Positions 43,127-53,467 are shown, counted from the first letter of the stretch. The stretch is DNA of 64,000 nt from Saprospiraceae bacterium (GCA_019638455.1 JAHBTU010000001.1:139501-203500); one strand, 5' to 3'. Notes: a model not told the origin generated them from the letters alone. Made by a program: numbers and translations.

Positions 43127-46057
43127 CTACAATCTGGCAATCACCTCCGTCAGATTCGCGTCGTTCGGCAATCCCAATTTTTTTCGCAGCCGATAGCGGC
43201 TCGCCTCCACGCCGCGCACCGACACGTTCATCAGCGGCGCGATTTCCTTGGTCGTCAGATTCATGCGCAGGTAGGCGCAAAGTTTACAGTCCGTAGGGCT
43301 TAATTGCGGGTAGCGGTCGCGCAGCCGCTTCAGGAAATCAACGTGTACTTGGTCGAAATGGACGGCGAACTGTTCCCAGTCCTCGTCCAATTTAGCATCG
43401 AAATTCAGCAGATTGAGCAATTGCTGAATCTCTTTTTTGACCGCCGGGTTGGTTGATTTTTCCAAGATATGATTTAGATTCTCCTGAATCGTTTGCAAAA
43501 TCTCGCCCTTTTGCACCAAGTGCATGGTCGCAGTGGCCAACTCCTTGTTTTTGAATTGGATTTCCGCCTCCAACTTTTCTTTCAACACATCGGTCAGCGC
43601 CGCTTTTGATTCCTCCACCCTGCGCTGCTGCTCCGCGGTAATCTGCTGGTGCTGCACGGTCAGGCTCTCCTTTTCGCGCTCGAACTTGCGCCGCTGCCGA
43701 ATCAAAAAGCCCGCAAAAAAGCCCAAAAAACACAGCGCGTACGCAGTGAGAGCAGCGGCGCTGGCATACCACGGCGGGCGGATGCGAAAAGTAAACGCCA
43801 ACACCCCGCTTTCACGCCCGTTTTTCTGCCGCGCCTGCACCTCGAAGCGGTATGTGCCCGGGCGGAGATGCATAAAATTTTGCGTGTTTTCGCTCGACCA
43901 TTCCGACCATCCGCCGCCCAGCCCATCCATCCTGAAACGATATTGCAACAAGGCCGGGTCGTCGAAATGGGTCGCCGAAAAAGCGAAGCGGAGCGTGTTC
44001 ATGCCTGCCTCCAAAATGGGCAAATTGGCTCGGCCTTGCTCGTTGGCCAAGCGCCCATTTTCGACAAACCAACCCCCAAAAAGCACTGAATCCCGCGTCG
44101 TTCCGCTCGCCACCACCTGCCCTAAAACCACTTGCAAAACGGTGTCGAAACGGCTGCGCTGCGCTGCGTTGAAATGGATGAAACCCTGCTCCGCGCCGAA
44201 AAAAACATTGGCTTCGTCCAACGGAAAGACGAACTCGAAACCCGCCACCAACTTCCCAGTCAGTTCGGGAAAAATCTGTTTGCGAATCTCTTTTTTCAAC
44301 CCGAAATCATCCACCGTCAACACGCCCACCTCTTTTCCCGCCACAAACCATATACGCCCCTCCGCGTCCTCACGCAGATATTTCACAGGGTTATCCTTGC
44401 CCAAAAGCCGCTCAAAATCCTCGTCGGGCACGAACGCCCCAAGCTGTTTGTCAAAGCGAAAAACACCTTTTTCGGTGGCAAAAACGGCTTTGCCCGCGAG
44501 CGAGAAAACCAAATTGTTGAGGTCGGAAGGCAAGCCGTTTTGAGCGTTGAAAAACTGCACGCGCAGCTCGCTTTTTCGCTCAGCCGACCACTCGACGCGG
44601 AAAAGCCCCCGGTACGGATGGGCCACCCAAATCGAGCCATCGGCATCCCTGACCATGAATCGGCAAGACTCATTCAACCCGTTGAGTTTTTGGTCGAAAA
44701 CCCAGTTTTTTCCCGATTTTCGATACAAGACCAGACCCGCATAGTTGCCGCCAAGCAAGTAATCGTCGGTCAATCGAACAAAAGTCCACGCGCCCGGTTC
44801 GCTCGAAATCCTGCTGCACACTTGCCCGGCAAGTCGAAAACTGCCCTCGTGGTGGCCGAGCAAGAGCGCATCGCCCGCCGCGTGCAAGGTCCAAACCTGC
44901 CCATCCGTCGAACCGATTTTTTCGTAATAAGGCCTTTTTTCGGGGTCGAAGTAGCTGCGCCAGGGGGTTCGATAAACACCATTGGAAACGCCCAGAAAAA
45001 GTTGTCTGTCAAAAACGGCGGCGGCATAGCCCGTGCCTTGCAGGTCGGCATCCGGGATGACGCTCGTGAACGGGGAGTGTAGCAGGGCGCAGTCAATGCC
45101 ATTGTCGAGGCCGAGCCACAAATTGCCCGCGCGGTCGGCGAAAGTGTGCAGGACGTTGTTGTTCTGAAGCCCGTTTTTTTTATTCAGATGTCTAAAAATT
45201 CGGCATTCGAGGTCAATCTCAACAAATCCGTCGAGCGAGGTGCCCAATGCAAGGTGGCCGTCGGGAAGCGTGGTCGAGGTGTAGATTCTTTTTTCCCGAA
45301 AAAGCGCGTCGTGGGTGGTTCGCCAGCGAGCGAATTGATTGCCCGAAAAATGAAACAACCCGTTTTTCAAGGAGCTGAACAGCAAGGTGTCGCCTTGCCA
45401 GCGCATCATCCCGGTCAGTTCGCTGGCCAATTCCGGGGCCTGAAAAAGCGGTCGAAAACCATTGTTTTCAAAAAGCAAAATCTCGGACAGGTCTTTCTGG
45501 ACGAGCAAGCCGCGTGGCGTGGCAAACATGGCCGTCAAGTCGCCGCCCGGCTCGTGGATACTTATTCTATTGTCCAAAAGTTGGAGCACGGCGCGTTGGG
45601 TTCGGAAAAAAACGGCCTTGCCCACCACTGCGATGTCCCACACATCCTCAAAGTTTCGCTTATCGGGCGGCAATAGCGCCACGAGGGAATGGTAGCGCAG
45701 TTGCCCATTGGCAGTTGGGAAAAAGTATCCGAGTTCGCTCTGCGCCCCGACGAAAATTCGCCCTTCCGGGTCAATCGCCACAGAGCGCACGACGGTTTTG
45801 TTGGCGACGGGATGGCAGGCCCAATGACTGCCATCGAATTGGAGCAGTCCCTCGTTGTTCGCAAAAAATAACACACCCCGACCATCCTGCGCCGCGTCCC
45901 AATTTTGCGTGCCTGCCTGATAGATTTTTTTTGAAAAATTCCGAACGGGCGGGATACCCAAGTTGCTCTCCTGCGCCACAGATACTTGCCCGACATGGAG
46001 GGCAAGCACCCAGCACACCAAGTGGGCACGGATATGACGCGGTTCTATCATCAACAA
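43127..46057 (-). CDS. Membrane-bound sensor-regulator: beta-propeller, Y_Y_Y, coiled coil, LuxR-type HTH
   Basis: 976 residues: signal segment, a two-lobed periplasmic beta-propeller (about 35-700, with blades like GRIFVGAQSELGYF and GNLWLGLDNGI), a triple-tyrosine (Y_Y_Y) domain (about 715-785, QYRFRMDGLGGGWSEW), one transmembrane helix (about 790-815), a long coiled coil (about 820-890) and a C-terminal LuxR/GerE-type helix-turn-helix (about 920-970, LSPTDCKLCAYLRMNLTTKE and VRGVEASRYRLRKKL). Unlike hybrid two-component regulators of this group it has no kinase domain. It diverges from the laminarin-type locus, so it probably senses the glycan and switches on that locus (inference). A start at 46051 is equally possible. 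Confidence 0.9.
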   Translation of the reverse strand: MLMIEPRHIRAHLVCWVLALHVGQVSVAQESNLGIPPVRNFSKKIYQAGTQNWDAAQDGRGVLFFANNEGLLQFDGSHWACHPVANKTVVRSVAIDPEGRIFVGAQSELGYFFPTANGQLRYHSLVALLPPDKRNFEDVWDIAVVGKAVFFRTQRAVLQLLDNRISIHEPGGDLTAMFATPRGLLVQKDLSEILLFENNGFRPLFQAPELASELTGMMRWQGDTLLFSSLKNGLFHFSGNQFARWRTTHDALFREKRIYTSTTLPDGHLALGTSLDGFVEIDLECRIFRHLNKKNGLQNNNVLHTFADRAGNLWLGLDNGIDCALLHSPFTSVIPDADLQGTGYAAAVFDRQLFLGVSNGVYRTPWRSYFDPEKRPYYEKIGSTDGQVWTLHAAGDALLLGHHEGSFRLAGQVCSRISSEPGAWTFVRLTDDYLLGGNYAGLVLYRKSGKNWVFDQKLNGLNESCRFMVRDADGSIWVAHPYRGLFRVEWSAERKSELRVQFFNAQNGLPSDLNNLVFSLAGKAVFATEKGVFRFDKQLGAFVPDEDFERLLGKDNPVKYLREDAEGRIWFVAGKEVGVLTVDDFGLKKEIRKQIFPELTGKLVAGFEFVFPLDEANVFFGAEQGFIHFNAAQRSRFDTVLQVVLGQVVASGTTRDSVLFGGWFVENGRLANEQGRANLPILEAGMNTLRFAFSATHFDDPALLQYRFRMDGLGGGWSEWSSENTQNFMHLRPGTYRFEVQARQKNGRESGVLAFTFRIRPPWYASAAALTAYALCFLGFFAGFLIRQRRKFEREKESLTVQHQQITAEQQRRVEESKAALTDVLKEKLEAEIQFKNKELATATMHLVQKGEILQTIQENLNHILEKSTNPAVKKEIQQLLNLLNFDAKLDEDWEQFAVHFDQVHVDFLKRLRDRYPQLSPTDCKLCAYLRMNLTTKEIAPLMNVSVRGVEASRYRLRKKLGLPNDANLTEVIARL

Positions 46058-46265
46058 TAAAAAGACTGTGACTCGGGGCGAAGATACGACGCGATGTGGG
46101 CAGTTTTTTGCGGGCGTGTGTGGTTTTGTCGTAGTGCCGATAAGTGTTTTGAGTAGTTGAGTTGTGGTATAAAATTACTATAAGGGGGAGTAATGTCCCC
46201 ACTTTTGCTCGCCAATGAAGCCGTTTCCCAAAATTTTGTTCTAAAAATTTCAAAATTGAATTCGT

Positions 46266-48317
46266 ATGAAGAAGTTGCTACTCCTTTTCCAGTGCTTGGT
46301 GCTTGCCGTAGTCGTTTCGCGGGCGCAGACCACCATTCTGGACTTTGAAACTGCTGCCACGAGCACGGTTTTCCAGTATTTTGGCTCCACGCTCGACGGC
46401 ACTTTCAACGAAGTGATTGCCAATCCAAACCCAACAGGGAGCAACACCAGCAGCATGGTGGGGCGATACGTCAAACCAGCCGTCGCCGAAGTATGGGCAG
46501 GGTGTTTCTCCAACCCCGACCCAACGGTGGCAGTGGACTTGGCCGCCAACGGCAGAATCGCGGTGAAAGTCCATAGAGACCGTATCGGCAACCTCACGCT
46601 AAAACTGGAAAACTCCACCAACGGCGGCGCGAATTGGGTGACCACTGTGCAAAACACCAAAATCAACGAGTGGGAAGAACTCGTTTTTGATGCCAGCCAA
46701 CCTTCAATAGAGCCGCCTTTCGCTTCGGCAAGCGGGTTTGTTTACACCCGCGTGGTGCTGTTTTTCGACTTCGGCGCAAGCGGCACAGGCAGCGACGTGG
46801 TTTCTTATTTTGACGACATCGTCGCTTTGCCCAATGCCACCGTCACCACCACTATTTTGGATTTTGAGACCCCTGCGACGGGCACGACCTTTCAGTACTT
46901 TGGCTCCACGCTCGATGGCACGCTCACCGAAACCATAGCCAATCCCAACCCGACAGGCCTCAACACCAGCGCGAACGTGCTCAAATACGTCAAGCCAGCA
47001 GTGGCCGAAGTATGGGCTGGCGCATTCTCCAACCCGGACCCGACCACGCCCGTTGACGTTTCGGGGGGCGCAAAAGTCTGCATAAAGGTACATCTCGACC
47101 ACATCGGCAACCTCGCGCTCAAACTCGAAGGCTCCACCTCCGGCAAGCCAAACTGGATTACACAAGTCCCGAACACCAAGGTCAACGAGTGGGAGGAACT
47201 CTGCTTCGATGCCAGCGTGCCTTCCATAGAGCCACCCTTCGAGGCCGCTTCGGGGATATACACCCGCGTGGTGCTGTTTTTCGACTTCGGCACCCCGGGA
47301 ACGGGCACAGATGTCGTTTCGTACCTTGATGATGTGGTGGTCAAAAGTGGCGGCGCGCCCCAAGTCCGGACCGTCAATTTTAAAGTGGACATGAACAGCT
47401 ACACGGCCAATTTTGACCAAGTGTACATCTCCGGCAATTTCAACAACTGGTCGGGCGATGCCAATCCGCTCTCCGACCCTGATTTGGACGGCATCTGGGA
47501 GGGCAGCATCACTGTGCCCAATGGCCTATACGAGTACAAGGTGACGCTCGACAACTGGGCGGTGCAAGAGCAATTCGGCGGCTTCGAGGAGTGCACCAAA
47601 ACCGACCCCTCTGGTCAGTTTGTCAATCGCTTTTTGCCCGTAAGTGCCGACACGGACGTGCCGCGATTCTGTTTCAATTCCTGCTATGCCTGCGGCGAAG
47701 AGGTGAAAATCACGTTCAAACTCGGCATGAACGGCATCGCGCCCAACCCCGACGGGGTTTGGTTGGCCGGCGGCGGAAACTTCGACGTGCCGGGCGGCAA
47801 ATACAAAATGAGCGACACCGACGGCGACGGCATCTTCGAAATCGTGGTACCGCGCAGACAGGGGTTCTCGTCCTATTACACCTTCGCCAACGGCCCCTGC
47901 CCAGACTACAGCTGCAAGGAAAACTTGGAGGGTTTGCCCTGCGGCAATCCCGCGAATTTCAACGACCGCTTCTTACCAGCAACCAACGCCAACGTGACCG
48001 TAGCGACCTGTTTTGGGGCCTGTTTCACAAACGCGGAATGTATTTCTTCGGTGAAAAACTTGGTGCAGGATGCCCAGATTTTCACCCTCTTGGGCAATCC
48101 GTCCAACGCTGGCACAACGGTCCTGCAGTTTGGCAATTCCATCTTTGAAGACAAAAGCATCATGCTGACCAACACTATCGGGCAAGTCATCGGTCAATGG
48201 CATTTGTCGGGCGGCATGCCGCAATTCGAACTGCATACCAGTGATTTTCAACCCGGCATCTACTTCGTGACGGTTCGCGCTGGCGAGCGGTTTTTTACCC
48301 GCAAGTTGGTGAGATAA
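46266..48317 (+). CDS. T9SS-secreted multi-domain glycan-binding protein
   Basis: 683 residues: signal peptide (about 1-20), two copies of the approximately 165-residue carbohydrate-binding-like module (about 22-187 and 190-368, each with FGSTLDGT, IANPNPTGxNTS and NEWEEL), two starch-binding-like beta-sandwich units (about 385-475, TVNFKVDMNSY and SGNFNNW; about 495-590, ITFKLGMNGI and DGVWLAGGGNF) and a T9SS sorting domain (about 610-683). There is no catalytic domain. The modules match the six-fold repeat of the protein at 12999. First gene of the second glycan locus, divergent from the regulator. Confidence 0.88.
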   Translation: MKKLLLLFQCLVLAVVVSRAQTTILDFETAATSTVFQYFGSTLDGTFNEVIANPNPTGSNTSSMVGRYVKPAVAEVWAGCFSNPDPTVAVDLAANGRIAVKVHRDRIGNLTLKLENSTNGGANWVTTVQNTKINEWEELVFDASQPSIEPPFASASGFVYTRVVLFFDFGASGTGSDVVSYFDDIVALPNATVTTTILDFETPATGTTFQYFGSTLDGTLTETIANPNPTGLNTSANVLKYVKPAVAEVWAGAFSNPDPTTPVDVSGGAKVCIKVHLDHIGNLALKLEGSTSGKPNWITQVPNTKVNEWEELCFDASVPSIEPPFEAASGIYTRVVLFFDFGTPGTGTDVVSYLDDVVVKSGGAPQVRTVNFKVDMNSYTANFDQVYISGNFNNWSGDANPLSDPDLDGIWEGSITVPNGLYEYKVTLDNWAVQEQFGGFEECTKTDPSGQFVNRFLPVSADTDVPRFCFNSCYACGEEVKITFKLGMNGIAPNPDGVWLAGGGNFDVPGGKYKMSDTDGDGIFEIVVPRRQGFSSYYTFANGPCPDYSCKENLEGLPCGNPANFNDRFLPATNANVTVATCFGACFTNAECISSVKNLVQDAQIFTLLGNPSNAGTTVLQFGNSIFEDKSIMLTNTIGQVIGQWHLSGGMPQFELHTSDFQPGIYFVTVRAGERFFTRKLVR

Positions 48318-48327
48318 GTTGACTAAT

Positions 48328-48461
48328 GTTTTGAGGAGGTCTCACAAGTTCAAATTTCGACAGGATTGACAAGATTTACAGGTTTTTTCCAAAAAAAGTG
48401 CTAATCCTGTAAATTTTGTCAATCCTGTCGACAACTATCACTTGTGAGACATCCTCAAAAC
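48328..48461. repeat. Nested double inverted repeat before SusC of locus 2
   Basis: Outer arms 48328-48349 and 48440-48461 (22 bases, one mismatch) enclose inner arms 48358-48382 and 48406-48430 (25 bases, one mismatch; CGACAGGATTGACAA words). Together they can form one very long hairpin with a small internal loop. It lies between the T9SS gene and SusC, so it may separate their transcription levels. Confidence 0.88.
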
Positions 48462-48488
48462 AACCCTCCCGTTTCAAAAGCAAAACCC

Positions 48489-51400
48489 ATGCGTCTTTTA
48501 TTTACATTCCTATTTTTGAAAATCGCGCTTGCCACAGCCGCACAGACCCGCATCAGCGGGCGCATCACGCTCGACCCGACCGGTGAGGCGGCAATAGGCG
48601 CAACGGTGGCGGTAAAAGGCACTACCGTGGGCGCGACGACCGACTTGGACGGCTATTATTCCCTCGAAATGCCCCCCGGATACACCGTTTTGGTGGCATC
48701 CTACACAGGTTTTTTGACTCAAGAAATTGAGGTGGGTGGGCGCAGCACCCTCGACATCCGACTGGCGGAAAGCGCCACGCAAATCAACGAGGTCGTCGTC
48801 ACGGGCTACGGCTCGCAAAAGCGGTCGAGCATCAGCGGCGCGGTTTCCTCCATTTCGGCGGCGGAAATCGCCGAACGACCCATCTTGCGCGTCGAACAAG
48901 CCTTGCAAGGCCGCACGGCAGGCGTGCAAGTGGCTCAAAATTCCGGCTCGCCGGGCAGCCCGCTCACAGTGCGTGTGCGCGGTGTGGGCACCATCAACAA
49001 CGCTGACCCGCTCTACATCGTGGACGGCATCCCGGTGGATGGGCTGGACTTTCTCAACCCGAACGACATCGAGACCATCAACGTGCTCAAAGACGCAGCC
49101 TCGGCAGCCATCTACGGCTCGCGCGGCGCAAACGGCGTGGTGCTCATCACCACCAAAGGTGGCCGACGCAACCAAGACGGGAAAATCAGTTACGAAGCCT
49201 ACTACGGCATCCAGCGGGCGGCGCGATTCGTGGAATTGCTCAATGCACGGGAGTATGCCACCCTGCAAAACGAGGCGTATATCGCCGCCGGGCGCACGCC
49301 GTTGCCCGAATTTGCCCATCCCGAATTTTTGGGCGAAGGCACCGACTGGCAAGAAGCCATTTTCCAAAATGCCCCTATTGCCAGCCATCAAATCACTTTT
49401 TCGGGCGGCGGCGAGCGCTCGGCTTACACGATTTCGGGCAATTATTTTTCCCAAGACGGCATCGTGGGCGGACCCAAGGCCAATTTTCAACGCGCCACCG
49501 TTCGTTTCAACGGCACGCACGATTTGAAAAAATGGCTGACTATCGGCAACAACCTCGGCTTCACTTGGCTCGAGCGCAACGGCTTAATCGAAAACAGCCA
49601 GTTCAACTCGCCCGTCATTCGTGCCCTGAACATGGACCCCATCACGCCCGTGCGAAAGGCAGACGGCACTTTTGCCTACTCCAATTACACCAGCACCGAC
49701 ATAGCCAACCCGGTGAACGCCATCGAGCAAACACACAACACTTGGCGCAGCAACCGCTTTGTCGGCAGCGTTTTTGGCGAACTGAAATTGGCCAAGGGGC
49801 TGACGTTCCGCTCGACATTCAGCCTCGACGCGACGTTTGCGTTGCAGCGGATTTTTTTCCCAAAATTTGATTTGAGCAACGTGCCAAGCCTTAGCGAAGC
49901 CCCCGTGGCGGAAAAATCGCTCGTCAACTCGGTCAATATCGGCAACAACAACTGGCGCAACTGGCAGGCCGAAAACGTGCTGACTTACCAAAAAAACATC
50001 GGCGACAAACACGACCTGACCCTCATAGCAGGCACCACCGCGCTCCACAATCGTTACGACGCAAACGGAGGCGCCAACACCAACCTGCCTTCCAACGACC
50101 CCAAAGATGCCTACATCTCTAACACCATTGACCCCATCACCTCGCAAAGCGCCTATCAATGGGCCACCGAATCGTCGTTGTTGTCGTGGTTTGCAAAGGC
50201 AAATTACGAGTTGAACAAGACCTATCTGTTCTCCGCCACTTTCCGCGCCGACGGCTCCTCGCGTTTTGGACGAAACAACCGATTCGGCTATTTCCCCTCC
50301 TTCTCTGCGGGCTGGATTGCCAGCCACGAGGATTTTTGGAACATCGGATTGGTCAATTTTTTCAAAGTCCGGGCAAGCTGGGGGCAAAACGGCAATGACC
50401 GCATCGGCGACTACTCGTTCACGACCGTCATCAACAACGGGCAGAACTACACCTTCGGCCCCAACGAAATCATCACCAATGGCGCCGTAGCCCTCACCTC
50501 TGCCAACCCCGACCTGAAATGGGAAACCAGCACGCAGACGAATATCGGCTTGGATGCCGAGCTGCTCGACGGGCGCGTGCAGTTCACGACCGATGTGTAT
50601 GTGAAAAAGACTTCCGATATGCTCTATGCCGCGCCGATTCCGCTCGTGGCAGGCACCGCACCGCCCATCCAGAACGTGGCTACGGCAGAAAACAGAGGGC
50701 TGGAGATGTCGCTGAACTATCGAAATTTTGACCGCCCGTTGAAGTATTCGTTCGGCGGCAACATCGCCTTCGTGCAAAGCGAGGTCACCGGGCTAGGGCG
50801 CGGCGGCGAGCCAGTCCTTTCGGGCTACGTCCAATTCGCCAACGCCAACGCCTCAAAAACCGACGTGGGGCACCCGCTCGCTTCGTTTTTTGGCTACGTC
50901 ACCGACGGCATTTTTCAAAATCAACAAGAAATCGAAGCCGCCGCTTTCCAGAGCAACGAGACCGTACCCGGCGACATTCGCTTCAAGGATTTGGACGGCA
51001 ATGGCGTGATTGATGAAAACGACCGCACCTACATCGGCAATCCCACGCCGCGTTTTGCGTACGGCCTCACCGCTGACTTCGAGTGGCGCGGATTTGAAGT
51101 CAACCTGTTTTTTCAAGGCACACAAGGCAACGACATTTTTGTGAACACCACCCGTTTCGATTTCAGTTATGTCAATCGCCCGGCATCCGCGCTCAACCGC
51201 TGGACGGGCGAGGGCACCTCGAACACAGAGCCGCGTGTCAGCCTGAACGACCCCAACCAAAACGCCCGCGTGAGCGACCGATTCGTCGAGGATGGCTCGT
51301 ATCTCCGCTTGAAAACGCTTCAAATAGGCTACAACCTGCCTAGAAACTGGCTGAAAAAAGTGCGCTTGGAAAAAATGAAAATTTACTTCACGGGCCAAAA

Positions 51401-51536
51401 CCTCCTGACTTTCACGAAGTACTCCGGCCTTGACCCCGAAATAGGAGCCGTCGGAGGAAGCTTGGAACTCGGCATTGACCGGGGCTTTTACCCCCAAGCC
51501 CGGACGGTTTTGGGAGGGGTGAGTTTGACTTTTTAG
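48489..51536 (+). CDS. SusC/RagA-family TonB-dependent transporter, locus 2
   Basis: From the ATG at 48489 (MRLLFTFLFLKIALATAAQ, a proper signal peptide) the protein has 1015 residues; the longer frame from 48444 is encoded by the preceding hairpin. Carboxypeptidase-regulatory-like domain (TRISGRITLDPTGEAAIGAT), linker EVVVTGYGSQKRSSISGAVS, plug with VDGIPVDGLDFLNPNDIE and YGSRGANGVVLITTKGG, then a beta-barrel ending GGVSLTF. It imports oligosaccharides, probably beta-1,3-glucan fragments given the GH16 enzymes downstream. Confidence 0.97.
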   Translation: MRLLFTFLFLKIALATAAQTRISGRITLDPTGEAAIGATVAVKGTTVGATTDLDGYYSLEMPPGYTVLVASYTGFLTQEIEVGGRSTLDIRLAESATQINEVVVTGYGSQKRSSISGAVSSISAAEIAERPILRVEQALQGRTAGVQVAQNSGSPGSPLTVRVRGVGTINNADPLYIVDGIPVDGLDFLNPNDIETINVLKDAASAAIYGSRGANGVVLITTKGGRRNQDGKISYEAYYGIQRAARFVELLNAREYATLQNEAYIAAGRTPLPEFAHPEFLGEGTDWQEAIFQNAPIASHQITFSGGGERSAYTISGNYFSQDGIVGGPKANFQRATVRFNGTHDLKKWLTIGNNLGFTWLERNGLIENSQFNSPVIRALNMDPITPVRKADGTFAYSNYTSTDIANPVNAIEQTHNTWRSNRFVGSVFGELKLAKGLTFRSTFSLDATFALQRIFFPKFDLSNVPSLSEAPVAEKSLVNSVNIGNNNWRNWQAENVLTYQKNIGDKHDLTLIAGTTALHNRYDANGGANTNLPSNDPKDAYISNTIDPITSQSAYQWATESSLLSWFAKANYELNKTYLFSATFRADGSSRFGRNNRFGYFPSFSAGWIASHEDFWNIGLVNFFKVRASWGQNGNDRIGDYSFTTVINNGQNYTFGPNEIITNGAVALTSANPDLKWETSTQTNIGLDAELLDGRVQFTTDVYVKKTSDMLYAAPIPLVAGTAPPIQNVATAENRGLEMSLNYRNFDRPLKYSFGGNIAFVQSEVTGLGRGGEPVLSGYVQFANANASKTDVGHPLASFFGYVTDGIFQNQQEIEAAAFQSNETVPGDIRFKDLDGNGVIDENDRTYIGNPTPRFAYGLTADFEWRGFEVNLFFQGTQGNDIFVNTTRFDFSYVNRPASALNRWTGEGTSNTEPRVSLNDPNQNARVSDRFVEDGSYLRLKTLQIGYNLPRNWLKKVRLEKMKIYFTGQNLLTFTKYSGLDPEIGAVGGSLELGIDRGFYPQARTVLGGVSLTF

Positions 51537-51539
51537 ATT

Positions 51540-51593
51540 ATGCTTCGCGCCGCCAGATTTTGGGCATGGCCAAAAACGCAACCTGCTCAAAAT
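51540..51593. repeat. Extragenic repeat with inverted core relative to 33699
   Basis: Starts ATGCTTCGCGCCGCCA, as 33699-33750 starts ATGCCTCGCGCCACCA, but the following approximately 32 bases (GGGCATGGCCAAAA to CTGCTCAAAA) match that copy only in reverse complement. Confidence 0.55.
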
Positions 51594-51811
51594 CACGGAG
51601 AGCGAGCATGGTGAACTGACAAATCCTAGCGAATCAAGGTATAAATCGTCAGCGATTCTCGCTTTGTGGGGTTCTGAGGTGTCATCCCGGAAGAATGGAG
51701 GGGCGACACCTCAAAAACAGGCCGAGATGCCACCCTTTTCGTTCCTCAAAAGACGACACCTCTTACAAACCGAGAATAGCTGATAAATCGTTGGACGAAA
51801 AAGATTTTACA

Positions 51812-53296
51812 ATGAAAAAAATAGCCACGCTCTTGCTGCTTGCCCTTGCTTTCACGGCTTGTCAAAAGGAGTTTTTGGAGAAAAAACCCATCGTCGGGGT
51901 GACGGAAGAAAATTTCTACCGCACCGAAGCCGATGCCATTGCAGCGGTCAATGCCGCCTACGCGACTATGCAATTCGAGCTGTCGCCCGCTGGTCATTTT
52001 CGTTGGTTTTGGGGCGACATCATGTCCGACGATGCCATCAAAGGCGGCTCCGGCGACAACGACGTGAACGCGCTGCTGCAGCTCGAAACGTTTAAAGGCC
52101 CCACCAATACCGACTTGCTTGAGTCCGAGTGGGGCGCGAATTTCGAGGGCATCTATCGCGCCAACGTAGTGTTGGAAAAAGTGCCCGCCATCGAGATGGA
52201 CAGGAAGTTGAAAGCGCGGATTCTGGGGGAGGCCAAGTTCATACGAGCCTGGAATTTCTACAACCTCGTCGTCATGTTTGGCGGGGTGCCGCTGGTTGAC
52301 CATGTGCTGGCACCGTCGGAGTACAATATGCCTCGCGCATCGGCAGACGACATCTGGAATTTGATTGAAAAGGACCTGACCGAGGCCAGCGCAGACCTGT
52401 GGAGGCGCAGCGAATACCCGGCGGCGGATTTGGGGCGCATCACAAAGGGCGCGGCACAGGCATTGCTGGCAAAAACCTATCTCTGGCGCAAAAAATGGGC
52501 GGAGGCCAAAACCATCACCGCCGAAATCATCGCCTCGAACGAGTACCAACTCACGCAGAACTATGCCGACATTTTCACGCTCGACGGTGAAAACAACGTC
52601 GAATCGGTCTTTGAAATCCAATACATGAACGCTTCGGGCGGCAACTGGGGCAAAAACAACGCGAACGAGGGCACTTTCACCAACGTCTTCCAGCGGGCAC
52701 GCGGCCAATTTGCGGGCTTTGGCTTCAACATCCCGACCCAGGATTTTGTGGACGAGTTTTTTAAGGAAGGCTTTGAAGACCCGCGACTGAAATCCACCGT
52801 GTTTCGCGTCGGCGAACCGATGGGCGACCGGGGCATTTTCACGCTCGCCGCCACAGGCGATATGCCGCATATCTACTACCCGAAAAAATACTTCAGCAAC
52901 AAAAGCGAGGACGCGCCTTTTGGCGACCCCAACCCGAACGGAGGCTCCAACGACCGCGTCATTCGATACGCCGACGTGTTGCTGATGCACGCCGAAGCCG
53001 CTTTCCAAACGGGCGATGAGCCAGCCGCGCGCGCCTCGCTCAATCAAGTGCGGGCGCGGGTCGGCATCCCATCCATCGGGGCTTCGGGGGCGGATTTGCT
53101 CAATGCCATTTACCGCGAGCGGCGCATCGAACTGGGCTTGGAAGCGCATCGTTTCTTCGACCTCGTGCGCACCGGACGGGCCGCGCAGGTGCTCGGCGGT
53201 CTTGGTTTCAGGGCCGGCACACACGAACTTTTCCCCATTCCGCAGTCGCAGATTTTGGCGACAGGCGGAGCGTTGACCCAGAACCCCGGATATTGA
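51812..53296 (+). CDS. SusD/RagB-family glycan-binding lipoprotein, locus 2
   Basis: From the ATG at 51812 (MKKIATLLLLALAFTACQKE) the lipobox Cys is clear and is followed by the usual EFLEKKP; the longer in-frame extension from 51695 lacks signal character. SusD hallmarks: LGEAKFIRAWNFYNLVVMFG, LGRITKGAAQALLAKTYLW, NQVRARVGIP, YRERRIELGLEAHRFFDLVR and the C-terminal QNPGY. Partner of the SusC 275 bases upstream. The gap between them contains a repeat at 51540-51593 and several GAGGTGTC words. Confidence 0.96.
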   Translation: MKKIATLLLLALAFTACQKEFLEKKPIVGVTEENFYRTEADAIAAVNAAYATMQFELSPAGHFRWFWGDIMSDDAIKGGSGDNDVNALLQLETFKGPTNTDLLESEWGANFEGIYRANVVLEKVPAIEMDRKLKARILGEAKFIRAWNFYNLVVMFGGVPLVDHVLAPSEYNMPRASADDIWNLIEKDLTEASADLWRRSEYPAADLGRITKGAAQALLAKTYLWRKKWAEAKTITAEIIASNEYQLTQNYADIFTLDGENNVESVFEIQYMNASGGNWGKNNANEGTFTNVFQRARGQFAGFGFNIPTQDFVDEFFKEGFEDPRLKSTVFRVGEPMGDRGIFTLAATGDMPHIYYPKKYFSNKSEDAPFGDPNPNGGSNDRVIRYADVLLMHAEAAFQTGDEPAARASLNQVRARVGIPSIGASGADLLNAIYRERRIELGLEAHRFFDLVRTGRAAQVLGGLGFRAGTHELFPIPQSQILATGGALTQNPGY

Positions 53297-53309
53297 TTTC
53301 AACCTGTAA

Positions 53310-53455
53310 AAACTTAGGTAGAGGGGGCAGAAGGTAGAGGGTTGCGCGGTGTTTTGGGGCTGAACGCAACTACTTAGGCAGGGGCAGCACCCCGGAAAAT
53401 TGGCTGGAAATGAAATCAGCCCTTCACCTTCTACCCTCCACCCAAGTTTATACTT
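53310..53455. repeat. Extragenic repeat, copy 2 (AACTTAGG ends)
   Basis: Inverted relative of 21911-22032: it begins AAAACTTAGGTAGAGGG and ends with the complement of GAGGGTAGAAGGTGAAGGGC. The ends are loosely inverted repeats of each other. It fills the gap between SusD and the PKD-like lipoprotein gene. Confidence 0.5.
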
Positions 53456-53467
53456 CACTTTTTAAAA

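Noticed and set aside
51746..53458. 570-codon frame on the - strand over the SusD gene of locus 2
   Set aside because: SusD motifs and lipobox on the + strand are unambiguous. The antisense frame has no protein-like motifs.
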